From the NCBI GenBank assembly GCA_903886485.1, contig CAISMH010000014.1:124001-188000 (forward strand): a stretch of 64,000 bases of DNA, in the 5' to 3' direction. Under the pieces are notes generated by a model. The model saw nothing but the letters and a program-made list of their open reading frames with translations, searched no databases and had not been told where the DNA came from. The DNA comes from an uncultured Burkholderiales bacterium. Its GTDB lineage: Bacteria; Pseudomonadota; Gammaproteobacteria; Burkholderiales; Burkholderiaceae_C. Made by a program: the position numbers and the translations under genes. This document shows positions 38,656-47,511 of this stretch, in pieces; within the stretch, counting starts at the first letter, position 1, and each line of letters starts with the position of its first letter.

Positions 38656-39435
38656 TTATTTGTAGATGGGCAATTCATGGTTGAGGAAGGCTTGGATGCC
38701 AAGAGCGCCGTTGGGGTGATGCAAATTTTTCACAAAGTGGAGACGTTCATGCGCCAACTGCTCGGTCAGCGATTGTGTGCTGGCATCGTTGATGAGTTCT
38801 TTGATGCTGTCCATCACGTTCGGTGCGCGTGCATTGATGCGCTCGGCCAACGTCAACGCTTCTGACAAGGCGTGCCCATTCTCGACCACACGGTTGACGA
38901 TGCCGAGTTCTTGCAAGCGTTGAGCACTGATGCGCTCACCCAGCATGAGCAATTCCGATGTCAACTGCCGAGGTAAGGCGTGCACCAAACTCCAGCTGCC
39001 GCCTGCATCTGGGGATAGACCTAGGTTGCTGTAAGCGGTGGCAAATACGCTGTTGTCTGCCGCAACGATCATGTCGCACATCAGTGCCAGCGAGAAGCCA
39101 GAGCCAACCGCTGCGCCTTCGACGGCTGCAATGACAGGTTTGGGAAAGGTGCGAATCGCCTCCATCCAGTTGTGCAAGCTCTCGATTTCTAGGGCTTGGA
39201 TTTCGGCAGGCTGTTCACGGTTGGTCTTGAGACGTTGCACATCACTGCCTGCGCAAAAGTGCGCCCCTTCACCCGTGATGATCACACTGCGAATGTCAGG
39301 GTTGGTTTCTGCGACGTTGAGTGCTTCAATGCCCGCTGCGTAAATGGCTTCGCCCATGGCGTTGCGTAGGGTGGGGTCTGACAAGGTCAAGATGAGGGTC
39401 TGACCTTGGTTGGTGCTTTTGAGTTGCGTGCTCAT
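38656..39435 (-). CDS. enoyl-CoA hydratase/isomerase, PaaG-like
   Basis: A 259-aa crotonase. Blocks SVIITGEGAHFCAGSDVQRL, WMEAIRTFPKPVIAAVEGAAVGSGFSLALMCD, AYSNLGLSPDAGGSW and FVKNLHHPNGALGIQAFL resemble the Burkholderiales group annotated as alternative oxepin-CoA hydrolase; I cannot confirm the substrate. I chose ATG 39435, 5 bases after the upstream dehydrogenase gene; the longer frame has no support. It is in tandem with a 3-hydroxyacyl-CoA dehydrogenase fragment, as in phenylacetate or beta-oxidation clusters. Confidence 0.85.
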   Translation of the reverse strand: MSTQLKSTNQGQTLILTLSDPTLRNAMGEAIYAAGIEALNVAETNPDIRSVIITGEGAHFCAGSDVQRLKTNREQPAEIQALEIESLHNWMEAIRTFPKPVIAAVEGAAVGSGFSLALMCDMIVAADNSVFATAYSNLGLSPDAGGSWSLVHALPRQLTSELLMLGERISAQRLQELGIVNRVVENGHALSEALTLAERINARAPNVMDSIKELINDASTQSLTEQLAHERLHFVKNLHHPNGALGIQAFLNHELPIYK

Positions 39436-39440
39436 AGGGT

Positions 39441-40406
39441 TCAGCTCTCGACGTGCAGCAGGCTCAAGCCCAAAGCACCACGACGGCGAAGCCACGGGCT
39501 AGGGCGGTAGCGTGTGTCGCCATAAACAGTTTGCACGTTGAAGAGCACTTCCAAAATTTCGGTAGGCCCATATTTGTCGCCCATCGTCAGCGGGCCCATG
39601 GTGTAACCTAGGTCGACCGCGCCTGTCGCTTCAAGTGTTTGTGGCGTGCAGATGCCTTGCTGGCACATGTCGCATGCGATGTTGATGATCTGAGCCACCA
39701 CACGTTGCGTGACAAAACCACCACTGTCGCGAATCACCGTGACAGCTTTGCCATCGCAGGCAAACAAGGCATGCGCCGCATCGCGCATGTCTGCACGTGT
39801 CGCTGGGCTGGTGGCGAGTACACGGCGTTGCGTGAGCTTGTCGTCAATCAGCATGTCAATTCCGACGGTGCGTGCTGGGTCAAGCCTTTCGACGATGGCC
39901 ACGGTGGTCACATCAAAGCCCAGAGGGGCCACGATCGACAGTGCTTGCGCCGAAGGCGATGCCCCCGTTTCAATCTTGGCGCCCAAGTCTTTGAGCAACT
40001 GCAACAACTCAGGGCGGCGCATGGCGCGCGTGGACACCCACACCGGTGGCATCTCTGTCACGGTGGGCGTCACAGGCTCAGGGGCTATTTGTGCTACGCC
40101 ATTGAGGTATTTGTAAAAGCCTTCGCCTTTTTTCTGGCCATGTGCGCCAGCCGTCAAGCGCTCTATCAACATGTTGTTGGGTCGGTAGCGCGGCTCGTGC
40201 CAGTATTGTTGGTAAACCGATGCCATGGCGTCGTGAGCGACATCCAAGCCGGTGAGGTCTAGCAACTGGAATGGGCCCAGTTGAAAGCCCGCTTGGTCGC
40301 GCAAGATGCGGTCAATGGTGGCGAAATCGGCCACGCCTTCAGAAGCGATTTGCATCGCCTCTGTAGCCCCGCCCAAGATGCCAATGGTTTTGTAGATAGC
40401 GTTCAT
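39441..40406 (-). CDS. 3-hydroxyacyl-CoA dehydrogenase lacking the NAD-binding domain (truncated)
   Basis: The 321 aa match only the C-terminal helical parts of PaaH/FadB-like enzymes. A first 3HCDH domain covers residues about 10-100 (EGVADFATIDRILR, GPFQLLDLTGLDVA, PRYRPNNMLIERL, KGEGFY). A second half ends VDLGYTMGPLTMGDKYGPTEILEVL. The Rossmann domain of about 190 aa, with the NAD site and catalytic His/Glu, is missing. Upstream lies a different dehydrogenase gene only 21 bases away, so the missing part is not in another frame. It is likely a decayed gene or one with a non-redox role. The ATG is the first possible start after the neighbour's stop. Confidence 0.8.
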   Translation of the reverse strand: MNAIYKTIGILGGATEAMQIASEGVADFATIDRILRDQAGFQLGPFQLLDLTGLDVAHDAMASVYQQYWHEPRYRPNNMLIERLTAGAHGQKKGEGFYKYLNGVAQIAPEPVTPTVTEMPPVWVSTRAMRRPELLQLLKDLGAKIETGASPSAQALSIVAPLGFDVTTVAIVERLDPARTVGIDMLIDDKLTQRRVLATSPATRADMRDAAHALFACDGKAVTVIRDSGGFVTQRVVAQIINIACDMCQQGICTPQTLEATGAVDLGYTMGPLTMGDKYGPTEILEVLFNVQTVYGDTRYRPSPWLRRRGALGLSLLHVES

Positions 40407-40427
40407 GATGATGATGCCGACAAGGCT

Positions 40428-41435
40428 TTAGCGACGTACTTGTAAAGCGCCGGGATTGACGATGTTGGTCGGCGTGCCTTTGATGAAGTTCACCACGTTG
40501 TCAAAAGCTGTGCCGAAATACTGCTCGTAGCTGTCTTGTTCGACATAGCCGATGTGTGGCGTGCAAATGCAGTTTTCTAAACGCAGCAGTGCATGGCCTG
40601 GCATGATCGGCTCGCTTTCGAACACATCAATCGCGGCCATGCCTGGGCGTCCACGGTTTAACCCTGTGATCAGTGCATCAGGCTCAATCAATTCAGCGCG
40701 CGAAGTGTTGACCAATAAGGCCGTCGGCTTCATGCGGTTCAGATCGGCCAACTTCACAATGCCCCGTGTGCCATCGACCAACCGCAGATTGAGGGTGAGG
40801 ACATCGGATTCTTCGAAGAATGCTTCACGCGATTCGGCCACATTCAGCCCGTCTTTTGCAGCCCGTTCACGTGAGGCTTCGCTACCCCACATCAACACAC
40901 GCATGCCGAAAGCTTTGCCGTAGCCCGCCAAGATTTGCCCGATCTTGCCGTAGCCCCAAATCCCCAAAGTTTTGCCGCGTAAGACTTGACCTAAGCCAAA
41001 GTTGGTTGGCATGGAGCCCGCTTTCAGACCTGATTGTTGCCATGCCCCATGCTTTAGATTGCTGATGTACTGAGGCAGGCGGCGCATGGCGGCCATGATC
41101 AAGGCCCATGTCAACTCGGCCGGTGCAATGGGCGAGCCCGATCCTTCTGCAACCGCAATGCCGCGCTCTGTGCAAGCCGCGATGTCAATGTGACTGCCCA
41201 TCTTGCCGGTTTGCGAGATGAGCTTAAGTTTGGGTAACTTGTCCAGCAACTGACGCGTGAGGTGCGTGCGTTCGCGAATGAGGACGAGCACCTCGGCGTC
41301 TTTGAGTCTGACCGATAACTGGCCAACCCCTTTGATGGTGTTGGTGTAAACCTTGGCGGGGTAGGCTTCTAATTTGGACGCGCAAGACAGTTTGCGCACA
41401 ACATCTTGGTAGTCGTCGAGGATGACAATATTCAT
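40428..41435 (-). CDS. D-2-hydroxyacid dehydrogenase family protein
   Basis: A 335-aa NAD-dependent dehydrogenase of the phosphoglycerate dehydrogenase-like family. Rossmann motif GKTLGIWGYGKIGQILAGYG lies near residues 153-172. The active-site Arg is in NTSRAELIEPDAL, Glu in the DVFESEPIM region, and His in CICTPHIGYVE. The substrate is unknown, a 2-hydroxy acid or 2-keto acid. It heads the minus-strand run of acyl-CoA genes and is 21 bases upstream of the truncated dehydrogenase. Confidence 0.88.
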   Translation of the reverse strand: MNIVILDDYQDVVRKLSCASKLEAYPAKVYTNTIKGVGQLSVRLKDAEVLVLIRERTHLTRQLLDKLPKLKLISQTGKMGSHIDIAACTERGIAVAEGSGSPIAPAELTWALIMAAMRRLPQYISNLKHGAWQQSGLKAGSMPTNFGLGQVLRGKTLGIWGYGKIGQILAGYGKAFGMRVLMWGSEASRERAAKDGLNVAESREAFFEESDVLTLNLRLVDGTRGIVKLADLNRMKPTALLVNTSRAELIEPDALITGLNRGRPGMAAIDVFESEPIMPGHALLRLENCICTPHIGYVEQDSYEQYFGTAFDNVVNFIKGTPTNIVNPGALQVRR

Positions 41436-41523
41436 CCCCCAATTGTGCCTTGCGTCCTACCCCTTTGCGCCTTGATGAAGCCTATTTTGCAAGTCCAGTT
41501 TTGGCAGGCTTGCCCCTGAAATG

Positions 41524-41760
41524 TCAGTGGCGGTTTTCGAGTTCGGCCAAGCGGTCGAGTTCAGCGCACACATCGGCCATCCGACCCGAGATGACCATGC
41601 GACCCGCGTTTTTGCGGTTGTGTTGGACTTCCATCACACGGGCGACGCGCAGTGGCAGTGGGCGACGTGTGCTTTGCAAGGCCTGTGCGGGCATAAAGCC
41701 ACGAACGACGTTTTGCAGGGGGTTCAAAAGGCGATAAGCGCCAAAAAGTGCGAGGCTCAT
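41524..41760 (-). CDS. small protein downstream of lexA, function unknown
   Basis: A 78-aa basic N-terminal and acidic C-terminal protein. It starts 13 bases after the lexA stop on the same strand, with a purine-rich AAGAAAG region ahead of the ATG. Seen: LFGAYRLLNPLQNVV, STRRPLPLRVARVMEVQHNRKNAGRM, then the helix MADVCAELDRLAELE. It has no transmembrane segment or signal peptide. The tight spacing suggests it is cotranscribed with lexA and so SOS-controlled. It shows no likeness to SulA that I can see. Confidence 0.65.
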   Translation of the reverse strand: MSLALFGAYRLLNPLQNVVRGFMPAQALQSTRRPLPLRVARVMEVQHNRKNAGRMVISGRMADVCAELDRLAELENRH

Positions 41761-41773
41761 GGTCGTTCTTTCT

Positions 41774-42430
41774 TTACATCATCATGGTGTTGCGGATCAG
41801 GCCGACGGCCAGACCTTCGATTTCAAAAGGCTCACCCGGCTCGACCACAATGGTTTTGAAGTCGGGGTTTTCTGCGAGCAATTCAATGTGGCTATCGGTT
41901 TTGCGAAAGCGCTTGACGGTGACGTCCTCGCCCAAGCGTGCGACGACGATTTGGCCGTTTTTGGCATCGCGGGTGGATTGAACGGCCAGCAAGTCGCCAT
42001 CCATGATGCCGGCGTCGCGCATGGACATGCCGCGCACACGCAGCAAGTAGTCGGGCTTGCGTTGGAACAAGCTGCTTTCTACAAAATAGGTTTGATCCAC
42101 ATGCTCTTGCGCCAAGATAGGCGAGCCTGCCGCAACGCGTCCCACCAAGGGCAAGGAGAAGCCAGAGGGCGAAGCGGTGAAAGCGCTCTCTTGGTAGCTG
42201 CGTTGGTTGCCTCCTTTGAGGCGAATGCCGCGCGAGGTGCCACTGACCAATTCAATCGCGCCTTTGCGAGCCAAGGCTTGCAAATGCTCCTCAGCCGCGT
42301 TGGCTGACTTGAAGCCAAGTTCGGTGGCGATCTCGGCGCGCGTGGGGGGTGAGCCGGTGTTGGCAATGGCAGATTGGATGAGTTCCAGAATCTGTTGCTG
42401 GCGGGCGGTGAGTTTGGGCATTTCAATCAT
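41774..42430 (-). CDS. lexA: SOS-response repressor LexA
   Basis: A 218-aa repressor. The N-terminal winged helix (residues 1-70, [24 protein letters not shown]) binds SOS boxes. The C-terminal S24 protease domain has the Ala101-Gly102 self-cleavage site (RVAAGSP), Ser136 in GMSM and Lys173 in VTVKRF. All parts for RecA-stimulated cleavage are present. Two LexA boxes lie 41 and 60 bases upstream, so it should control itself. ATG 42430 or, nine bases in, ATG 42421 may be the true start. Confidence 0.96.
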   Translation of the reverse strand: MIEMPKLTARQQQILELIQSAIANTGSPPTRAEIATELGFKSANAAEEHLQALARKGAIELVSGTSRGIRLKGGNQRSYQESAFTASPSGFSLPLVGRVAAGSPILAQEHVDQTYFVESSLFQRKPDYLLRVRGMSMRDAGIMDGDLLAVQSTRDAKNGQIVVARLGEDVTVKRFRKTDSHIELLAENPDFKTIVVEPGEPFEIEGLAVGLIRNTMMM

Positions 42431-42470
42431 CGGTTCGACTCCTGCACAATGTGTGACTTGAGGGATGTGC

Positions 42471-42486
42471 CTGTTTGGACATCCAG
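42471..42486. promoter_or_regulatory. LexA (SOS) box 1
   Basis: CTGTTTGGACATCCAG fits CTG-N10-CAG, with CTGT on the left half and CCAG on the right. It lies 41 bases upstream of lexA. The centre-to-centre distance to box 2 is 19 bases, like the paired operators of E. coli lexA. Confidence 0.62.
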
Positions 42487-42489
42487 TAA

Positions 42490-42505
42490 CTGTATTTTTA
42501 ACCAG
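42490..42505. promoter_or_regulatory. LexA (SOS) box 2
   Basis: CTGTATTTTTAACCAG is a CTG-N10-CAG match with an AT-rich centre, the better of the two boxes. It lies 60 bases before lexA and only 20 bases before the divergent asparaginase ATG, so it could affect both genes. Confidence 0.75.
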
Positions 42506-42525
42506 CTTTTTGAGTTTGGCAAGTC

Positions 42526-43431
42526 ATGAATAGAAATAAAACTAAAAAAATCGTGGTTTTAGCCACAGGTGGGACGATTGCTGGGTTGGCAGCGGATTCG
42601 GATCAGCCTCAAAACTACAAGGCAGCCCAAGTCGATGTGACCCAGCTGCTCGATGGTGTGGTTCCTACGGGCTTGCACGTGTTGACCGAGCAAGTGGCTC
42701 AGGTGGACAGCAAAAACATGTCATTCGCAGTTTGGCAAAGTTTGTTAGGCCGTGTTGCACATTGGGTGGCGCAAGATGAGGTTCAGGGCGTGGTCATCAC
42801 TCATGGCACAGACACGTTGGAAGAAACCGCTTATTTCTTGCAAACCGTTTTGCAGCCCAACAAACCGGTGGCGATCACTTGTGCCATGCTGCCGGCCAAT
42901 GCCCCTGAGAGCGACGGTCCAGCCAATTTGAAACAAGCCTTGTCGTGGGTGCAATTGAGGGGTTCAGTGGGGGTGTCGGTGGTGTGTGCAGGTCAAGTTC
43001 ATGCGGGCCATGCGGTGCAAAAAAGCCATAGCCATCAGCGTAACCCATTCACATCACAAGCCCATGTGAGGCATCCCGATTCGCTACAGATACCCACTGT
43101 GGCGCAGGTATTGAGCTGCACCCATTGGCCGCATGTGGCGCTCGTGTTCAACCATGTCGAAGCTGATGGTCGTCTGGTGCGTACCTTGATGGCCCATGAC
43201 GCGCCTGATGGCTGGGTCGTGGCAGGGACGGGCAACGGCACGTTGCACCATGACCTGCAAGCCGCGCTGCTTGAGGCACAAGAGCAGGGCGCACATGTGC
43301 TGCGTGCCTCACGTTGTGCATGGGGTGGCGTGCAATCACGGGATGCGGATGTGTTGCCCCATGCCGGATTGCTGACCGCGGTGCAGGCTCGTGTTGCCTT
43401 GTTGCTGGATTTGATTGCGCGGCGGTCATAA
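42526..43431 (+). CDS. ansA: L-asparaginase
   Basis: A 301-aa type I/II asparaginase-fold enzyme that turns asparagine into aspartate and ammonia. Active-site Thr17 lies in VLATGGTIAG. The second Thr is in THGTDTLEETAYFL, with Asp following. No signal peptide is visible, so it is probably cytoplasmic. The C-terminal half is shorter than in E. coli enzymes (about 330-350 aa). It is divergent from lexA; an SOS box lies 20 bases upstream. No clear ribosome site precedes the ATG. The symbol is tentative. A strong terminator follows. Confidence 0.88.
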   Translation: MNRNKTKKIVVLATGGTIAGLAADSDQPQNYKAAQVDVTQLLDGVVPTGLHVLTEQVAQVDSKNMSFAVWQSLLGRVAHWVAQDEVQGVVITHGTDTLEETAYFLQTVLQPNKPVAITCAMLPANAPESDGPANLKQALSWVQLRGSVGVSVVCAGQVHAGHAVQKSHSHQRNPFTSQAHVRHPDSLQIPTVAQVLSCTHWPHVALVFNHVEADGRLVRTLMAHDAPDGWVVAGTGNGTLHHDLQAALLEAQEQGAHVLRASRCAWGGVQSRDADVLPHAGLLTAVQARVALLLDLIARRS

Positions 43432-43461
43432 AAAAAAGCTGCTCATCAGAGCAGCTTTTTT
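43432..43461. terminator. bidirectional terminator between ansA and adk
   Basis: Perfect 13-bp stem 43432-43444 (AAAAAAGCTGCTC) and 43449-43461 (GAGCAGCTTTTTT) over loop ATCA. It serves both convergent genes. Confidence 0.93.
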
Positions 43462-43482
43462 CAAGCGAAGGGCTTGAAGCGA

Positions 43483-44169
<687 letters not shown>

Positions 44170-44205
44170 TTAGTTGAGGATATCACGCGCATCCCTTCCA
44201 AAGCC

Positions 44206-44982
44206 TTACGCGTCGGCGCTGAGCAGCACACGCACGCGTGACAAATCCTCTGGTGTATCCACACCAGGTCCGGGCGAATGGTCGATGATGTGGACCGCAA
44301 TGCGGTGGCCGTGCCACATGGCGCGGAGTTGTTCCAGCGACTCCGTTACTTCAATCGGCGCTTGCGCTAGTTTTGGAAATTGGCGCAAAAAGCCAACGCG
44401 ATAGCCGTACAGACCGACATGGCGCAAGGGTGCGGGCGTGGGCAGTGCTGTGAGGCCACCCGTCAAGCCACCGTTGGCAAAGCCATCGCGCCACCATGCA
44501 ATGGGGGCTCGGCTGAAGTACAACGCGGTGTTGCGGGCATCGAGCACCACTTTCACAACATTGGGGTTGGCAAAGTCCGCCACGGTGTCGATGGCATGGG
44601 CCAAGGTACTCATGCTGCAATCGGGGCGCGTTTGTAGCAACTGCGCTGCGGCGTCAATGGAGGCGGGGTCAATCAAGGGCTCATCACCTTGCACATTCAC
44701 CACCACCTCGGAGTCTTGCAAATTCAGCAGATCACAGGCCTCAGCCAAACGGTCGCTGCCAGAAGGATGGTCGGTGCGGGTGAGTACAACTTCGATCTGA
44801 TGCGCTTGGCACGCAGACACGATGCGGGCGTCGTCCGCGGCGACCACCACGCGCGTCGCCCCAGAGCGCTGCGCACGTTGCGCCACCCGCACGACCATGG
44901 GCAGGCCAGCAATATCGGCCAAGGGTTTATCAGGCAGGCGCGACGAGGCCATGCGCGCAGGAATTAAAACGCAGAACGACAT
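44206..44982 (-). CDS. kdsB: 3-deoxy-manno-octulosonate cytidylyltransferase
   Basis: It makes CMP-Kdo from CTP and Kdo for the lipopolysaccharide inner core. Seen: [23 protein letters not shown] at residues 4-26 (nucleotide loop), [14 protein letters not shown], and [30 protein letters not shown] near the end. At 258 aa it is full length. Its ATG follows the Trm112 stop with no spacer, which indicates coupling. Confidence 0.96.
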   Translation of the reverse strand: MSFCVLIPARMASSRLPDKPLADIAGLPMVVRVAQRAQRSGATRVVVAADDARIVSACQAHQIEVVLTRTDHPSGSDRLAEACDLLNLQDSEVVVNVQGDEPLIDPASIDAAAQLLQTRPDCSMSTLAHAIDTVADFANPNVVKVVLDARNTALYFSRAPIAWWRDGFANGGLTGGLTALPTPAPLRHVGLYGYRVGFLRQFPKLAQAPIEVTESLEQLRAMWHGHRIAVHIIDHSPGPGVDTPEDLSRVRVLLSADA

Positions 44983-45165
44983 TTACACAGCCAGTTCGGC
45001 GTCTGAGAGCGGGCGGGCTTCGTTTTCTAACAACACAGGAATGCCATCGCGAATGGGGTAAGCCAAGCGAGCGCTGCGCGAGATGAGTTCTTGCGTGTCG
45101 CGTTTCGATTCAAGTGGGCCTTTGGTCACGGGGCAGACCAAGAGTTCAAGCAGTTTGGTGTCCAT
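44983..45165 (-). CDS. Trm112-family protein
   Basis: A 60-aa protein of the Trm112/YcaR type: [46 protein letters not shown]. Only one cysteine (Cys11 in LVCPVTKG) is kept from the metal site. It lies between lpxK, which it overlaps by 20 bases, and kdsB, which it abuts, as commonly seen in proteobacteria. Eukaryotic Trm112 activates methyltransferases; the bacterial role is not clear. Confidence 0.9.
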   Translation of the reverse strand: MDTKLLELLVCPVTKGPLESKRDTQELISRSARLAYPIRDGIPVLLENEARPLSDAELAV

Positions 45166-46189
45166 GCGGTGATGATAGCTTTGTGTGTCGTGTCGCTGCG
45201 AGGTGCGCGTCTATTGCGGCGAGTAATTCGGGCGGCAAGGTGGTTTGCAAGGGCACAGCCCAAGCATGGGGGTGCTGGGGCCATAGTTTGACCGCGTCCT
45301 TTTCCGTACACACCACATCGCCCTGCGTGTTGTCTATGCATAGCTGGCGTAAATCAGCATGGTCCGGCAGGGCTTGGGTGTGGTGCAAACGCAAGCCTTG
45401 GGCGCGCAGCATGGCAAAAAACACGTCGGGTTTGGCAATCCCTGCCAACGCCTGCACAGGCGTGTCGCCCCAACTTTGCAGTACGCGTTGTGTCCCATCA
45501 GCGCGCACTGCGAAATCGGCCAAACGGCGTTGCACGGCAAATTCGTTTGTGCCCACGTCGCCAGCGGTCCTCACGATGAAGCAAGGCACCTCGTTCAAGG
45601 CTTGACGCGGCCATGATTCTCGCAATGGACCTGCGGGCAGCAAGTGGCCGTTGCCCACGCCGCGCTCGTCAAACACACACAACTCAAGGTCACGGCCCAG
45701 TTGCCAGTGCTGCAAGCCATCATCACACACCAGCACTTGGACTTTGGGATGGCTGGCCAGCAGGGCGAGCCCAGCGGCCACACGGCTGGCCCCCACAAAG
45801 ACAGGCACTTGGCAGGCTCGGGCAATCAACAAAGGCTCATCGCCCACGTCGTGTGCCGTGCTGCCAGATGTGACGGATTGGATGTCGGATGCTTCGCGAC
45901 CATACCCCCGTGACAGCACACCCACATGCCAACCTTGTGCCTTCAGGTGCTGCACAAGGGCGATGGTGATGGGCGTTTTGCCCACACCGCCCGCCATCAC
46001 ATTACCCACCACGATGACGGGGATGGGTAAGTGCTTTTGTTGGAGAACGTGGTGTTGATAAAGGCGGCGGCGTAGCGCCACCAGCAAACCAAATAACCAG
46101 CTCAACGGAAGTAAGAACGTGGCAAGGGCTTGGCCCCAACCGCCTTGGCCATTCCACGCTTGCGTCAAGGCATGGCGCATGCTTGCCAT
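45146..46189 (-). CDS. lpxK: tetraacyldisaccharide 4'-kinase
   Basis: An inner-membrane kinase that adds the 4'-phosphate to the lipid A precursor. N-terminal membrane anchor (about residues 22-40), a P-loop-like motif in [22 protein letters not shown] near residue 62, LSRGYGRE, and [21 protein letters not shown]. At 347 aa it is slightly long because of the C-terminus, which overlaps Trm112 by 20 bases. It starts 6 bases after exbD. Confidence 0.95.
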   Translation of the reverse strand: MASMRHALTQAWNGQGGWGQALATFLLPLSWLFGLLVALRRRLYQHHVLQQKHLPIPVIVVGNVMAGGVGKTPITIALVQHLKAQGWHVGVLSRGYGREASDIQSVTSGSTAHDVGDEPLLIARACQVPVFVGASRVAAGLALLASHPKVQVLVCDDGLQHWQLGRDLELCVFDERGVGNGHLLPAGPLRESWPRQALNEVPCFIVRTAGDVGTNEFAVQRRLADFAVRADGTQRVLQSWGDTPVQALAGIAKPDVFFAMLRAQGLRLHHTQALPDHADLRQLCIDNTQGDVVCTEKDAVKLWPQHPHAWAVPLQTTLPPELLAAIDAHLAATRHTKLSSPHGHQTA

Positions 46190-46195
46190 GTTGGC

Positions 46196-46621
46196 TCAAT
46201 CCGCTTTGCCGTTGGAGGACTGGGCGGCGAAGGTGAGTTGATTTAAGCCATTGCGACGCGCGGCCTCCATCACCATCATGACCGACTGGTGGCTGGCGTT
46301 GGCATCGGCGCTGATGATGATCATGGGGTTGTCGATGGATTGCGTGACTTGGGCCATGGCTTGGCTCAAGCCTTGTACGTCGCGGCTTTGAATCTCACGC
46401 TTGTTCACCGAAAACTGACCGTCACTGCTGATGGCAACGATGACTTCGTTGGGCCGTTCTTGCTGTGCAGCTGCATCCGCAACAGGCAAATTCATCTGTA
46501 TTTCTGTGAACTTGCTGTAGGTGGTTGAGAGCATCAAAAAAATCACCACAACCAACAAAATGTCGATGAATGGGATCAGGTTGATCTCGGGCTCAGGGCT
46601 TTTTTCGCGATGAAATTTCAT
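46196..46621 (-). CDS. exbD: ExbD/TolR-family biopolymer transport protein
   Basis: A 141-aa inner-membrane protein with one N-terminal transmembrane helix (about residues 16-37, LIPFIDILLVVVIFLMLSTTY) that includes the essential proton-path Asp in PFIDIL. The periplasmic domain follows. With ExbB it forms the proton-driven motor that energises TonB- or Tol-type outer membrane processes. It is placed 13 bases after the exbB-like gene and 6 bases before lpxK, the standard beta/gamma order. Confidence 0.93.
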   Translation of the reverse strand: MKFHREKSPEPEINLIPFIDILLVVVIFLMLSTTYSKFTEIQMNLPVADAAAQQERPNEVIVAISSDGQFSVNKREIQSRDVQGLSQAMAQVTQSIDNPMIIISADANASHQSVMMVMEAARRNGLNQLTFAAQSSNGKAD

Positions 46622-46634
46622 GGCTGCGGTGTCT

Positions 46635-47267
46635 TTACTTCAAGCGTGCGCGCATGGCCAACAGGTGACGCACAAAACGCTCGGCATCTAACTCAAAGCC
46701 CAAGACATACGCATCCACGCGCGCGCGCAAGTAGCGCCAAAACATCAAGGCAGGAATCGCCACGATCAAGCCAAATGCGGTGTTGTAAAGCGCCATGGAG
46801 ATGCCATGCGCCAGTTGCACGGGGTTGCTGGTGCCTGGTGCTTGCGAGCCAAAAATGTCAATCATGCCAATCACTGTGCCCAGCAAGCCCAGCAAAGGTG
46901 CGGCGGAGGCGATGGTTGCCAAGGCCACCAAGTGTTTTTCCAAGTCATGCGTTGCTTGGCGACCCGCTGATTCCATGCTGGAGCGCAGGTCCTCCGCGCT
47001 GATCAGCGGTTCATCCCGCATGGCGTGCAAGCCTGCAGCCAAAATTCGCCCAAGCACCGAGTGATCGTGCAGTTGGGCCATGGCCTCCTCAGAAGGTAAG
47101 TTGTCTTGCGATGCATGAAGTGCTTGGTCGAGCAGGCCTTGTGGCGCCACCAAGTGTGCGCGCAAGCTCAACATGCGTTCAATGATCAAAGCCAGTGCCA
47201 CGATGGAGCAGATCAAAAGGGGCCAAATCGGCCAGCCGGCCGCTTGTATGATGGTGAACAAAGCCAC
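46635..47267 (-). CDS. exbB: MotA/TolQ/ExbB-family proton channel
   Basis: A 210-aa inner-membrane proton channel with three helices: near the N-terminus (WPIWPLLICSIVALALIIERML), LATIASAAPLLGLLGTVIGMIDIFGS, and GISMALYNTAFGLIVAIPALMFW. The GLLGTVIGMI and TAFGL motifs line the proton path. It is the first gene of the minus-strand operon with exbD, lpxK, Trm112, kdsB and adk. A DnaA-box-like cluster lies 40-75 bases upstream of its start. Confidence 0.93.
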   Translation of the reverse strand: MALFTIIQAAGWPIWPLLICSIVALALIIERMLSLRAHLVAPQGLLDQALHASQDNLPSEEAMAQLHDHSVLGRILAAGLHAMRDEPLISAEDLRSSMESAGRQATHDLEKHLVALATIASAAPLLGLLGTVIGMIDIFGSQAPGTSNPVQLAHGISMALYNTAFGLIVAIPALMFWRYLRARVDAYVLGFELDAERFVRHLLAMRARLK

Positions 47268-47306
47268 ACTCCAAGGAATTTTGTTAGGTCAATTATGGCC
47301 CAGTCA

Positions 47307-47341
47307 TCATCCACACGATCTGTGGATAACTTTGGGGATAA
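47307..47341. promoter_or_regulatory. cluster of DnaA-box-like sites between exbB and xseA
   Basis: Three 9-mers lie in 35 bases. TGTGGATAA at 47321-47329 is a perfect TTATCCACA on the minus strand. TGGGGATAA at 47333-47341 has one change. TCATCCACA at 47307-47315 on the plus strand has one change. The first and third form an inverted repeat ATCCACA/TGTGGAT with a 5-base gap. A fourth copy, TGTGGATGA, lies at 47496-47504, with an A/T-rich stretch at 47409-47431 between. Confidence 0.55.
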
Positions 47342-47511
47342 GCGGCCACGCGCCCTTGCGCAACCCGCATGAATGGGCCGATTCAGCAGAATGACCGAAA
47401 ATTGAGCGCAAAAAAATTCAATAAAATCAAAGACTTGTACCGAGCGCCCGTGCTTTTTGAGATTTCTAAGCGGACAACGACCAATGGTTTATTTTTGTGG
47501 ATGAGTTATCA

